Shown here in pieces: positions 1-7,797 of a stretch of DNA of 18,003 nucleotides. Under the pieces are notes generated by a model. The model saw nothing but the letters and a program-made list of their open reading frames with translations, made no database searches and was not told where the DNA came from. The DNA comes from an uncultured bacterium. Lineage in GTDB: Bacteria > Verrucomicrobiota > Lentisphaeria > Victivallales > Victivallaceae. A program made the translations under genes and the position numbers. Position 1 is the stretch's first letter, and every line of letters starts with the position of its first letter. The stretch lies in assembly GCA_949286445.1 (NCBI GenBank), contig CASECL010000112.1, positions 1-18,003 on the forward strand, given 5' to 3'.

Positions 1-677
1 AACAGGAGTTTGAACTATTTCACCGGGAGGGCAAATTTATCACCCAGTACATGCAATGCACCATCTGGGAGCAATCCTGGTATCTCCGGGGCATGGAAAA
101 TATGATGATCGGCATGTATTCAGACGATCCATTCACCTTTGCACTGCTGGATAAAGTAACTGAAATTGCCTGCACCAAGGCGGAAATTTTTGCTTCCGCC
201 GGGGCGGATCTGATTTTCCTCGGGGACGATATCGGCATGCAGCAAACGGCGATGATGTCCCGGGAAATGTATCAAGCCTGCCTGAAGCCGCGGCTGAAAA
301 AGGTAATTGACCGTGCGCGCGCCATCAATCCAAATGTGCTTATAGCCTACCACTCCTGCGGCAAAGTTGATCTTTTCATTCCTGATCTGATAGAAGCAGG
401 CATTGATATTTTAAATCCGGTTCAGCCGGAGTGCATGGATTTCAAAGTCATTCACAGCCAGTACGGTTCGCAATTATCGTTCTGGGGGACGCTGGGGACA
501 CAACAGCTTTTCCCCTTCGGCACTCCGGATGAAGTTTACCGTCAAACCATCGCCAACCTTGACATTGCCGGGAAAAAAGGCGGTTTGCTGGCCACGCCGA
601 CCCATCTGCTGGAGCCGGAAGTGCCGCTGGAAAACATTCTGACCTATCTGAAAGCCTGCCGGGATTTCCAGTGCTGA
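1..677 (+). CDS. Uroporphyrinogen decarboxylase (URO-D) family protein, 5'-truncated
   Basis: The reading frame is open from base 3 to a TGA at 675-677, so the true start lies left of the window; about 224 C-terminal residues are visible of a family usually near 340-380. The fold is that of URO-D and the corrinoid:CoM methyltransferases (MtaA/MtbA), not classical HemE. A HSCG motif (codons about 351-362) gives the His-X-Cys half of the zinc site of MtaA-type enzymes. Near the C-terminus, ATPTH before a PLEN sequence places a His where MtaA has the third ligand Cys; that His is common in uncharacterised URO-D-like proteins. A methyltransferase-type role is more likely than haem synthesis, but the substrate cannot be read from the sequence. 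The gene converges on uvrB with a 60-bp gap. ATG at 51 is internal: the homologous sequence continues upstream of it. Confidence 0.85.
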   Translation, partial: QEFELFHREGKFITQYMQCTIWEQSWYLRGMENMMIGMYSDDPFTFALLDKVTEIACTKAEIFASAGADLIFLGDDIGMQQTAMMSREMYQACLKPRLKKVIDRARAINPNVLIAYHSCGKVDLFIPDLIEAGIDILNPVQPECMDFKVIHSQYGSQLSFWGTLGTQQLFPFGTPDEVYRQTIANLDIAGKKGGLLATPTHLLEPEVPLENILTYLKACRDFQC

Positions 678-709
678 AAAACCGTTTACCGCAGAAAATT
701 TTCCCGTGT

Positions 710-737
710 TTCCTTTTACTGAAGAAGCAAAGGAATT
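710..737. terminator. Weak possible terminator between convergent genes
   Basis: A 7-bp inverted repeat, TTCCTTT (710-716) and AAAGGAA (729-735), with a 12-nt loop and followed by TTTTA, sits between the URO-D and uvrB stop codons. It is A/T-rich and short, so it is only a candidate. No stronger hairpin was seen in this convergent gap. Confidence 0.25.
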
Positions 738-2786
738 TTAAATTTTCTGAGCCTTTTTAATTCTTTTAATCTGATCCCGGAGTTCGGCGGCATGTTCAAA
801 TTCAAGGTTCATTGCCGCATCGAACATTTCATGTTCCAGTTCATCCAGCAGTGCCGCCAATTCAGTATTGGGCAGCTGGAGTGTATCCAGATCCACTGCA
901 CCGGAGCTTTCGATAACATTGGTCTGCATATCCGGCAAAGACGGATATTTACTGTTTTTACCCTCTTTTTTCCGGTTTTCCGGCAAAGCTCCTACAATTT
1001 CCGCCACCGTCGGGGCGGCGGCCTTGACCACGGTACGCGGGGTGATATGATGTTTCTCATTGTATTCCAGCTGAAGTTTCCGCCTCCGGTTGCTGGTATC
1101 AATAAGTTTTTTCATACTGTCAGTGATTTCATCGCCATAAAGGATAACCCTGCCGGAGGCATTCCGCGCCGCCCGGCCCGCAGTCTGGATCAGCGAACTT
1201 TCCGAACGCAGAAATCCCTCTTTATCAGCGTCCAGAATGGCTACCAGAGCAACTTCCGGCAGATCCACGCCTTCGCGCAGCAGGTTAATTCCGATCAGAC
1301 AGTCGAAATCCCCCCGGCGGAGCTGACTCAATACCCGCACCCGTTCCAGCGCGTCCAGTTCAGAATGCAGATAAGTTGCCCGGATATCCAGTTCGGAAAG
1401 GTAATCGGCCAACCTTTCCGCGCTCTTTTTGGTCAAAGTTGTAACCAGCACCCGTTCACCTTTTGCCGCTGCCGCCCGGATTTCCGCGATCACATCATCC
1501 ACCTGATTTTCCTGCGGCCGGACTTCAATTTCCGGATCCAGCAGTCCGGTGGGTCGCACCACCTGCTCAACGACAGGGTAATTCAAAGATAGTTCATATT
1601 TCCCCGGAGTGGCGGACATGAAAACCCGTTCTCCCACCAGGTGTTCAAACTCTTCAAACTTAAGCGGCCGGTTATCCAGCGCGCTGGGCAGTCGGAAACC
1701 GTGTTCGATCAGGGTTTCCTTGCGGGAACGGTCCGCTTTATACATGGCCTGCAGCTGGGGGATGGTAACGTGGGACTCATCCACCACGGTAATAAAATCC
1801 GGCGGGAAAAAGTCCAGCAGACAATACGGCCGGCTGCCGGGACGGCGGCGGGCAAGGTGCATGGAATAATTTTCAATTCCGTTGCAATATCCCAGTTCCC
1901 GCATCATTTCCAGGTCGTAACGCACCCGCTGAAAAAGCCGTTGTGCTTCAACTAATTTACCCTCCCGTTCAAATTTCTCCACCTGTTCTTTCATTTCCGC
2001 GGTGATACTTTCCGCCGCTTCCTCAATTCTCTCCTGCGGCAGCACGAAATGACGGCAGGGGAAAAAGGTGATGCTTTCCGGGCGGGTTTTTATTTTGCCG
2101 TCCACTGCGCCCCGGCGTTCGATGCTTTCCACTTCATCGCCCCAGAAACCGATCCGGATGAAATCATCCCGCTGGGGTTCATAAACGTCCACCGTTTCCC
2201 CCCTGACCATGAATTCGCCTTTTTCCGGGGCGGTATCATTGCGATTGTACTGGATGGCGACCAGGCGGCGGAGCATTTCATCCCGGTCGATGGTGTCTCC
2301 GACTTTGACGGTAACGCACATATCCGCGTAATCCTCCGGGGAACCCAGACCATAAATACAGGATACGCTGGCTACCACAATAACATCCCGGCGTTCCACT
2401 AAACTTGCGGTGGCGGAAAGCCGGAGTTTCTCAATATTTTCATTGACGGAAGCATCTTTGGCAATATAGGTATCCGTCTGCGGAATATACGATTCCGGCA
2501 GATAATAATCATAGTAGCTGATAAAATATTCCACTGCATTCTGCGGGAAAAAACCTTTTAATTCACTGAAAAGCTGTGCCGCCAGCGTTTTATTGTGAGA
2601 AAGCACCAGCACCGGCCGCTCCGCCCGGGCAATGAAGTTGGCCAGCGTAAAAGTTTTTCCGGATCCGGTAACCCCCTGTAAAATCTGACCATTGGCTCCG
2701 GCCTGATGATTATGCCAGAGTTTTTCAATCGCCGACACCTGATCTCCGGCCGGACGATAGGGAGCGGTCAATTTAAATAAACTCAT
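738..2786 (-). CDS. uvrB: Excinuclease ABC subunit B
   Basis: UvrB is the helicase-like damage-verification subunit of nucleotide excision repair. It is loaded by UvrA and recruits UvrC. The 682 residues match the usual 660-690. Visible motifs: Walker A GVTGSGKT at 38-45; the Tyr-rich beta-hairpin that clamps DNA at about 91-115 (YYDYYLPESYIP); Walker B DESH at 336-339; SATP at 391-394; helicase motif VI QTAGRAARN at 534-542, where family members often have Ile for the first Ala; and a C-terminal UVR helical hairpin at about 644-679 for UvrC contact. A short Lys/Asn-rich linker precedes the UVR domain. The ATG overlaps the upstream dus stop codon as ATGA, and a GAGGA sequence lies about 14 nt upstream inside dus, so translational coupling is likely. 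No defects were seen. Confidence 0.98.
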   Translation of the reverse strand: MSLFKLTAPYRPAGDQVSAIEKLWHNHQAGANGQILQGVTGSGKTFTLANFIARAERPVLVLSHNKTLAAQLFSELKGFFPQNAVEYFISYYDYYLPESYIPQTDTYIAKDASVNENIEKLRLSATASLVERRDVIVVASVSCIYGLGSPEDYADMCVTVKVGDTIDRDEMLRRLVAIQYNRNDTAPEKGEFMVRGETVDVYEPQRDDFIRIGFWGDEVESIERRGAVDGKIKTRPESITFFPCRHFVLPQERIEEAAESITAEMKEQVEKFEREGKLVEAQRLFQRVRYDLEMMRELGYCNGIENYSMHLARRRPGSRPYCLLDFFPPDFITVVDESHVTIPQLQAMYKADRSRKETLIEHGFRLPSALDNRPLKFEEFEHLVGERVFMSATPGKYELSLNYPVVEQVVRPTGLLDPEIEVRPQENQVDDVIAEIRAAAAKGERVLVTTLTKKSAERLADYLSELDIRATYLHSELDALERVRVLSQLRRGDFDCLIGINLLREGVDLPEVALVAILDADKEGFLRSESSLIQTAGRAARNASGRVILYGDEITDSMKKLIDTSNRRRKLQLEYNEKHHITPRTVVKAAAPTVAEIVGALPENRKKEGKNSKYPSLPDMQTNVIESSGAVDLDTLQLPNTELAALLDELEHEMFDAAMNLEFEHAAELRDQIKRIKKAQKI

Positions 2787-3748
2787 AATATAATGTAATT
2801 TCCTCTTTGCTGTTTCAATTTTTCCGCCAGATTTTTTTCGTAACCATCAGCTACGCTGGCATCATCCCCGGCGTTATCTGAATTACTATCTCCGCCGATT
2901 GCTCCGGCAATGCCGATCACCCAGCCCCGGGAGAGTTTGCGTCCGGACAGGAACTGCCAGACCTGCTGTCTGGCCTCCTCCGGCGAAGGCAGATTGTCTC
3001 CGTTTTCACCGGCGAGAAATCTTTTCCCCAGCAGCGGATCTTTCAAGAGTCCCCGGGCGGACATCACGCCGTAAGCTCCGGTGTAATCCTGAGCCTGACG
3101 CATTTTTTGAACCATATCCAGGTCGCCGTTGACAAAAACTTTTGTTCCGCTACCGGAGGTCAGTTCCACCGCCCTCTTCAAACGCTTCAGCGCAGTCTCA
3201 AAAGGCAGCGGATAATACTTTTCCGCCACGGTGCGGAAATGAACTGCCATGAAATCCAGTTTTCCGCCGGAAGCTTCAAGCAAAGCCGGAATAATTTTTT
3301 CTGTTTCCGCAAAATCCGTTCTGCCGCAGCGTATTTTCACCGACACCGGGAAATCCGGATTTAACGCCATGGTTTCTTTCAATACTTCACACATAAAAGG
3401 AATATTGCGCAGAGCCTCCCCCCCTGCCCCGCTGGAAATCACCTGACGGGAGGGGCAGGCAAAATTAAAATTCACTCCGCCTGCGCCAAGCAGGCGCACT
3501 GCCCTGGCCGCCAAAGCAAGTTTTTCCGCGTCAATTCCCATCAATTGTACAATCACATGTTCCCGGGAAAAATACTGCTTATCCAGAAAGTTATTCAGAA
3601 CCTTTTTTCCCGGTACTCCGGTGGAGATCCGCAGAAAAGGCGTCAGGTAAAAATCAAATGCCTTCATCGAAGCCCACGCCTCCACCAGAGGCGGCAAAGC
3701 CACCCCCTCCATCGGACCGGGCAGAAATTCAGGCAGTCGGATCGGCAT
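2783..3748 (-). CDS. tRNA-dihydrouridine synthase family protein
   Basis: This is an FMN-dependent TIM-barrel enzyme that reduces uridine to dihydrouridine in tRNA. Visible markers in order: GPMEGV at 11-16 (family APMxGV); QLMG near 68; NFACPS with the likely catalytic Cys98, followed by SGAGG; KIR with Lys138; His170 in VHFR; NGDL at 207-210; and MSARGLLKDP at 229-238 for FMN phosphate binding. At 321 aa the length is normal. The set resembles the DusB/DusC group, but I cannot fix the modified position. The C-terminal helical domain is poorly conserved and ends in an unusual Gly/Asp/Asn/Ala-rich stretch (about 283-300). No alternative frame restores a longer family match, so a frameshift is not evident. 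The ATG at 3748 has a weak upstream AGG. The stop overlaps the uvrB start. Confidence 0.93.
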   Translation of the reverse strand: MPIRLPEFLPGPMEGVALPPLVEAWASMKAFDFYLTPFLRISTGVPGKKVLNNFLDKQYFSREHVIVQLMGIDAEKLALAARAVRLLGAGGVNFNFACPSRQVISSGAGGEALRNIPFMCEVLKETMALNPDFPVSVKIRCGRTDFAETEKIIPALLEASGGKLDFMAVHFRTVAEKYYPLPFETALKRLKRAVELTSGSGTKVFVNGDLDMVQKMRQAQDYTGAYGVMSARGLLKDPLLGKRFLAGENGDNLPSPEEARQQVWQFLSGRKLSRGWVIGIAGAIGGDSNSDNAGDDASVADGYEKNLAEKLKQQRGNYIIL

Positions 3749-3831
3749 AACAGAAAAAACCTGTATCGTTAAGCTTCAATCTTTAAATTCATTTTTGTTC
3801 CGGAAATAATCTTACCCGGAGGCTTCCGGAC

Positions 3832-3840
3832 AATATAGCA
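3832..3840 (-). promoter_or_regulatory. Candidate extended -10 promoter for dus-uvrB
   Basis: On the minus strand TGCTATATT has the TGn extension and a good -10 hexamer, lying just past the xylB terminator T-tract. There is no convincing -35. The predicted leader is about 75 nt and contains a small CCGGA-AGCC-TCCGG hairpin (3816-3829). The site is in the right place, because the strong terminator upstream means dus needs its own promoter. Confidence 0.35.
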
Positions 3841-3897
3841 CAAAATAAAAAAAAATCACGCCGGAAAGTACTTTTTCAAGCAAAACTTTCCGGCGTG
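3841..3897 (-). terminator. Rho-independent terminator of the xylAB operon
   Basis: A perfect 13-bp stem, CACGCCGGAAAGT (3857-3869) with ACTTTCCGGCGTG (3885-3897), closes a 15-nt loop. On the minus strand it is followed by nine T's and further T-rich sequence (3841-3856). It begins 31 bp after the xylB stop codon. The other strand lacks a T-tract, so it works mainly for xylB. Confidence 0.92.
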
Positions 3898-3928
3898 TCA
3901 AAGTAAAAAAACGGTAATTAAAGATATT

Positions 3929-5464
3929 TTACCGGCTGGACTCCTCCAATTCGGCGTAGGCATCCAGCATCTTCCGGTAATATTCTGCCTTGCTCTTATC
4001 CGCCCGGTAGGTTTTCACCGCCCCGCAGAACACCGGATAGAGGTCTTCAAACCGATAACCTCCAGCGGCATTCGCCGCCCGCAAGGCCGCACCGAGCCCG
4101 GCAGAATTGCTGACTCCGATAACCTCGGTATCAACGCCGAAAACATCCGCCAGCACCTGGCAGAAGCCAACACTTCTGGAAGCTCCTCCGGTGAGACGCA
4201 GTACCCGGAAATCATCTCCGATCCAACGACTGTGCAGTTTCATGCTCAACGCCTGGGATTCAAAGATTGCCCGGGATAAATCTTCCGGAGCGGCCGAGGC
4301 CATATCAAAATTGCTTACCACCCCGCTTTTCAGCCGCAGCGGAGTTGATTCCGCCTCAAAATAGGGCAGCAGCAATTTGCCTCCTGCTCCGCGCGGAGCC
4401 GCACTGTCAAATTCCGGCCAGTTCAAACCGGTCATTTCCCTGACCTTCTCCCGGGCCAGTGAGCCATTGGTAAAACAGCTCAGACTCATAAAGCCTCCGC
4501 CGGGATTTCCGAATACATGGCCGTAACCATCCGGATCGGCTTTGAATTGGCTCATGGCGGCAAAAAAGGTGTCGCTGGTACCCAGACTTGCCACCGCCGT
4601 TCCCGGCAGTGAAGCACCCATTCCCACCAGACTGTTGGGGTTGTCTCCGGACCACACCGCCACCGGTATTCCTTCGGCAAAGCCGTACCGCTCAAAGTAA
4701 GGCGACAGTCCGCCGGCAATCGCAGATGAAGCGGTTACCTCAGGAAGTTTATCCAGCAATCCGGGAGCAATGAATTCAGCAATCGACTCATCCCATTTCA
4801 AGGTATTGAGATTAAGCAGGTTCATTCCCGCTCCGTCGCCGTAATCAATCGGCGCAGACTTGCCGCACAGCACGGAGCAGAGAAACGAACTTACCAGATG
4901 AATTACCGCGGTATTGGCATATCCGGCGGCATCCTCATGGTAAAACTTGCGTATCTGGGAGGCGGTAAAGCGTTCAATCGCCACGCTTCCGGTGGTGTTG
5001 CGCAAATTATCCGCTCCGAATTCCGCCGTCATTTCAGCGCATTCCGCCGCAGTTGATTTATCCATCCAGATAGGAGAAGTCCGGCGGCTGAAGGTATGAT
5101 CCAGCTGTTTTGCCAAACTATCTTTACCCGCAGGCAGAGCGGCCAATGCATCGAAAAATTCCCGGTTCAGGTAAACCGAACCATGCTGCTGCCCTGAACC
5201 GGAAATACCTTTGATTTCCCCGAGCGGCAGACCGGATTTCTGCATCTTGGCAAACAGTAATTCCAATCCATCCAGCCACATCCGGGGATCCGCCCGGCGG
5301 ATCAGTTCATCACCGCAGGGCAGAAAACCGCTGGGGGAATTGTATTGAGGAAGTTCACTGCCGAAATTAACCGCGAAACTTCCGGCGATAACGCCGGAAT
5401 CCACATCAATTATTTCCGCCTTGACTCCCTGGGTACTGGAGTCGATGCCGAGATACCAGTTCAT
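3929..5464 (-). CDS. xylB: Xylulokinase (FGGY carbohydrate kinase)
   Basis: FGGY kinases transfer the ATP gamma-phosphate to sugars; next to xylose isomerase the expected reaction is D-xylulose to xylulose 5-phosphate. Visible motifs: GIDSSTQG near the N-terminus (phosphate-1 loop with the conserved Asp); SGSGQQHG and IWMDKST for sugar binding; DGAGM carrying the probable catalytic Asp; SLGTSDT in the second ATPase half; and GGASRS plus an AGLGAAL helix near the C-terminus. The length of about 511 aa is normal. I chose ATG at 5464 over the in-frame GTG at 5470 because AGGCGGTG, close to an ideal Shine-Dalgarno sequence, then sits about 5 nt upstream and overlaps the GTG. The gene follows xylA by 19 bp and ends before a strong terminator, so it is the distal operon gene. 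Activity on another ketopentose cannot be excluded. Confidence 0.92.
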   Translation of the reverse strand: MNWYLGIDSSTQGVKAEIIDVDSGVIAGSFAVNFGSELPQYNSPSGFLPCGDELIRRADPRMWLDGLELLFAKMQKSGLPLGEIKGISGSGQQHGSVYLNREFFDALAALPAGKDSLAKQLDHTFSRRTSPIWMDKSTAAECAEMTAEFGADNLRNTTGSVAIERFTASQIRKFYHEDAAGYANTAVIHLVSSFLCSVLCGKSAPIDYGDGAGMNLLNLNTLKWDESIAEFIAPGLLDKLPEVTASSAIAGGLSPYFERYGFAEGIPVAVWSGDNPNSLVGMGASLPGTAVASLGTSDTFFAAMSQFKADPDGYGHVFGNPGGGFMSLSCFTNGSLAREKVREMTGLNWPEFDSAAPRGAGGKLLLPYFEAESTPLRLKSGVVSNFDMASAAPEDLSRAIFESQALSMKLHSRWIGDDFRVLRLTGGASRSVGFCQVLADVFGVDTEVIGVSNSAGLGAALRAANAAGGYRFEDLYPVFCGAVKTYRADKSKAEYYRKMLDAYAELEESSR

Positions 5465-5483
5465 ATCCACCGCCTGTTCTGTT

Positions 5484-6608
5484 TCAGCCGCGCTTCAGAT
5501 TGACTTCCGGCAGATTGCAAAGCTGCTGGATGCTGTCCAGATCCGCGGAACTCTGGCTGATGCCCTTCTTCGCCGGCTGGATCCGGTCGGCCAGTTCCAG
5601 AGCAATGGACAAAGCCCGGGTGCAGTCAATGATAAACTGTTTGCGGCATTCGATCTGATTGTCCACATCGCCTTCAGCGCGGAGCATGTGGCAGTCGTAT
5701 TCCACCACGCCTTTCCAGCCGATCTGCTTGAGGGCATGGAACATAAACACCGTCTCCTTCAAGCCTTCCGGTCCGATCAACGGCGGGAAGTCATTGTCAA
5801 ACTGCGCCTTGATCTGGCTGCCGAAATGGAGAAACTTGAGTTTGTTCATGCTGCAGAGGTAACTGACCGTCATTACCGCATTGAGCAGGCACATGCTTTC
5901 ATGCTGCAGCAATTCCGGATTGACGCCCCAGAAATCCTTGCGTTTCAGCCGTCCCAGAATGAAACCGACCGCGTGGCCGCTGCTGGGCAGGAACATCTGA
6001 CCGCGGGGTTCGTTGGGTTTGGGTTCAACGGTGGCACCGATGTAATTGGTCATCTGTTTTTCTTCGATGTAATCAGTTACTGCATTGAGGCCGTCGGCCA
6101 GGTAGTCATAAACTTTATTCCATTCCACCACCGCAGGTACTTCAAAACCGTCGCGGGCCACCCAGTAAACGTAATATTTCGCTCCCAGGAACTGACCGAT
6201 ACGCAACGTGCGCTGAACTTTCTTCACCGCCAGAGCCCGGATTGCCGGATCGGGATTGCAAAGTCCGCCGTCACGGAACAGGGCATTGCCGTGAAGACTG
6301 CATATTGAAGCATGAACTTTTACTCCTGCCCCGTCCAGAATTTCCTTGATTTTGCAAAGTTTCGCATAAACCGCACTGTTTTTATCCAGATCATCTTCCG
6401 GTTCTTCGGGATTCCAGGGTACCAGGTCATCATCATGGTAACTGGTAGCTTCGATATATCCTTCTTTGCAGGCCCAGGCGATAATTTTCGCCGTTTCCAG
6501 AGAATCGATTTTGTTCAGCACCGGACCGCCGAAGGGATCGCCCAGGGGATTGCCCACGCACCAGAACGGCATTGAACGCATCGTAACACAGCTCTTATTG
6601 AAATCCAT
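5484..6608 (-). CDS. xylA: Xylose isomerase-like TIM-barrel protein
   Basis: Alignment by eye to the short actinobacterial (Streptomyces-type) xylose isomerases is clear along the whole length of 374 aa. Shared sites: HDDDL with catalytic His58; FRDGG at 111-115; Trp149; EPKPNEPRG with metal ligand Glu195 and Lys197; NPE with Glu232; His236; FDND with Asp271 and Asp273; and Asp305. Two deviations stand out: one extra residue between Glu232 and His236, and His261 where the family has a metal-binding Asp (Asp245 in Streptomyces numbering). The expected reaction is D-xylose to D-xylulose, supported by the xylulokinase 19 bp downstream. ATG at 6608 has a GGAGG site and gives the usual N-terminal length. 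ATG at 6647, in frame and also behind AGGAGG, would add 13 residues. The frame stays open to 6806, but that reaches through the promoter into araC. Confidence 0.88.
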   Translation of the reverse strand: MDFNKSCVTMRSMPFWCVGNPLGDPFGGPVLNKIDSLETAKIIAWACKEGYIEATSYHDDDLVPWNPEEPEDDLDKNSAVYAKLCKIKEILDGAGVKVHASICSLHGNALFRDGGLCNPDPAIRALAVKKVQRTLRIGQFLGAKYYVYWVARDGFEVPAVVEWNKVYDYLADGLNAVTDYIEEKQMTNYIGATVEPKPNEPRGQMFLPSSGHAVGFILGRLKRKDFWGVNPELLQHESMCLLNAVMTVSYLCSMNKLKFLHFGSQIKAQFDNDFPPLIGPEGLKETVFMFHALKQIGWKGVVEYDCHMLRAEGDVDNQIECRKQFIIDCTRALSIALELADRIQPAKKGISQSSADLDSIQQLCNLPEVNLKRG

Positions 6609-6666
6609 CTTCCTTTTCCTCCAATTTAGGGTTGAATATTTCTTCATTGCCGCCCCCTCCTGATTT

Positions 6667-6675
6667 ATTATACCA
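6667..6675 (-). promoter_or_regulatory. Extended -10 promoter for xylAB
   Basis: On the minus strand TGGTATAAT is a perfect -10 with the TGn extension. No recognisable -35 lies 16-18 bp upstream, where the sequence reads AGGTTT, AAGGTT or CAAGGT. A start near 6660 would put the AGGAGG ribosome site almost at the mRNA 5' end, followed by ATG 6647. A strong -10 without a -35, facing a divergent AraC gene, is typical of activator-dependent promoters; that last step is inference. Confidence 0.7.
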
Positions 6676-6693
6676 TTTTTTCGGCGGAAAACC

Positions 6694-6722
6694 TTGACAA
6701 AATCATCAAAAACAAGTATTAT
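6694..6722 (+). promoter_or_regulatory. Near-consensus sigma-70 promoter for the AraC regulator
   Basis: TTGACA (6694-6699), a 17-bp spacer and TATTAT (6717-6722) match the consensus at 11 of 12 positions. Transcription would start near 6728-6730, only 2-4 nt before the ATG at 6732, with no ribosome binding site. Its -35 overlaps the -35 region expected for xylA on the other strand, so one bound protein could affect both promoters. Confidence 0.8.
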
Positions 6723-6731
6723 ATCACCATT

Positions 6732-7625
6732 ATGAAAACATCTGCCGTAAATGCAATAGGTGAATACTATTTTGAATCGCTGGAGTGTCCCATCGCGGTG
6801 AAACATCTGCGTGCATCAGATCATGAACAGCATGAGCATGATTTGACCAGTATACCCCACCGTCACGACTTTTCCGAACTGGTTATCGTCAATGGCGGAA
6901 AAAGCATCCAGGTACTGAACGGAGAAACTATTCCGGTTCAATCCGGAGAAGTATTTCTCCTCCGCGGCGGCTCGGAACATTATTTCCCGGAGCGGAAAAA
7001 GGTTAATCTCATCAATATTCAGTTTGATGCCGCCAAACTGGCCATGCCGGAAAAACTGCTGCGTACGCTGCCGGGATACAATGTTATATTCAATATTGAA
7101 CCGGCGTTGAAAAATCCCCGTTCCCGGCGGCGTTTCCGCCTTGACCCGCAGGAGCTGGCAAAGGTGGAGGAACTCAGCGGTAAACTGGAAAATGAACTGA
7201 TGCTCCGTCCGGCGGGATATGCGGTACAGTCTTATCTGCTGCTGCTGGAGATTATTGTTTTTATTTCCAGGTGCATGGAGAGCGAACACCGCAAATACGA
7301 TTCTGCCATGCTCAATCTGGGCAAAGTTATCAGCTTGCTGGAGGAGGAATTTCAAAAAGACTGGACACTGGGAAAACTTGCTTCAAAATTCGGCTCTTCG
7401 CCCAATACTCTTCTGCGGCATTTCCGTGCCGCCACCGGCAGAAGTCCGATTGAATACCTGATTTCCATACGGCTGCGGCATGGTGCAAAACTGTTGAACT
7501 CCAGTTCACTGACCGTTTCGGAAATCGCCGGAAAATGCGGTTTTGAGGATTCAAATTACTTTTCCAAGCAGTTCAAGAAACATTACGGTCTTGCGCCGAG
7601 GGATTTCCGGGGCGGAAAAGAGTAA
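6732..7625 (+). CDS. AraC-family transcriptional regulator with N-terminal cupin domain
   Basis: This 297-aa regulator is divergent from xylAB. The N-terminal part (about 40-90) carries HRHDFSELV and VFLLRGGSEH, the beta-barrel sensor signature seen in RhaS/RhaR-like AraC proteins. The C-terminal about 100 residues hold the two helix-turn-helix units (LGKLASKFGSSPNTLLRHF, then VSEIAGKCGF) and the closing FSKQFKKHYGLAPRDFR. It lacks the periplasmic-binding-protein-like sensor of enterobacterial XylR, so it is not a direct XylR orthologue. Control of the adjacent xylose genes is inferred from position. The ATG at 6732 has no Shine-Dalgarno and lies a few bases from the predicted transcript start. 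A GTG at 6798 behind GGAG is an alternative start but would trim the sensor. The gene ends before a bidirectional terminator. Confidence 0.93.
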   Translation: MKTSAVNAIGEYYFESLECPIAVKHLRASDHEQHEHDLTSIPHRHDFSELVIVNGGKSIQVLNGETIPVQSGEVFLLRGGSEHYFPERKKVNLINIQFDAAKLAMPEKLLRTLPGYNVIFNIEPALKNPRSRRRFRLDPQELAKVEELSGKLENELMLRPAGYAVQSYLLLLEIIVFISRCMESEHRKYDSAMLNLGKVISLLEEEFQKDWTLGKLASKFGSSPNTLLRHFRAATGRSPIEYLISIRLRHGAKLLNSSSLTVSEIAGKCGFEDSNYFSKQFKKHYGLAPRDFRGGKE

Positions 7626-7730
7626 GATTAAACACGGATTTTTTACAGCGGCTTTATTGCACATACGGCATAAATTCTGCATTTGTCATAGCTGATTTTG
7701 CTCATCAGTCAATAGTATTCAAATGACAAC

Positions 7731-7782
7731 AAAAAAAAAACGCCGCGCCCTGGAACAGTAAATTCAGGACGCGGCGGATTTT
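7731..7782. terminator. Bidirectional terminator between araC and the exchanger gene
   Basis: CGCCGCGCCCTG (7741-7752) pairs with CAGGACGCGGCG (7765-7776), with one mismatch in 12 and a 12-nt loop. It is flanked by ten A's (7731-7740), giving a T-tract for minus-strand transcripts, and by GATTTTT on the plus strand. It can serve both convergent genes. The rest of the 172-bp gap shows nothing else convincing. Confidence 0.9.
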
Positions 7783-7797
7783 TCCAATATCATGCAA

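Noticed and set aside
792..1592. Plus-strand open frame of 266 codons antisense to uvrB
   Set aside because: It is the complement of conserved UvrB helicase sequence, without a ribosome site or family features.
5421..6308. Long plus-strand open frame of 295 codons antisense to xylA
   Set aside because: It lies almost wholly opposite the clearly conserved xylose isomerase gene and has no recognisable motif. Such antisense frames arise from the codon bias of the real gene.
6609..6806. N-terminal extension of xylA up to 6806
   Set aside because: It would run through both divergent promoters and into the start of araC. The family N-terminus fits ATG 6608, or at most 6647.
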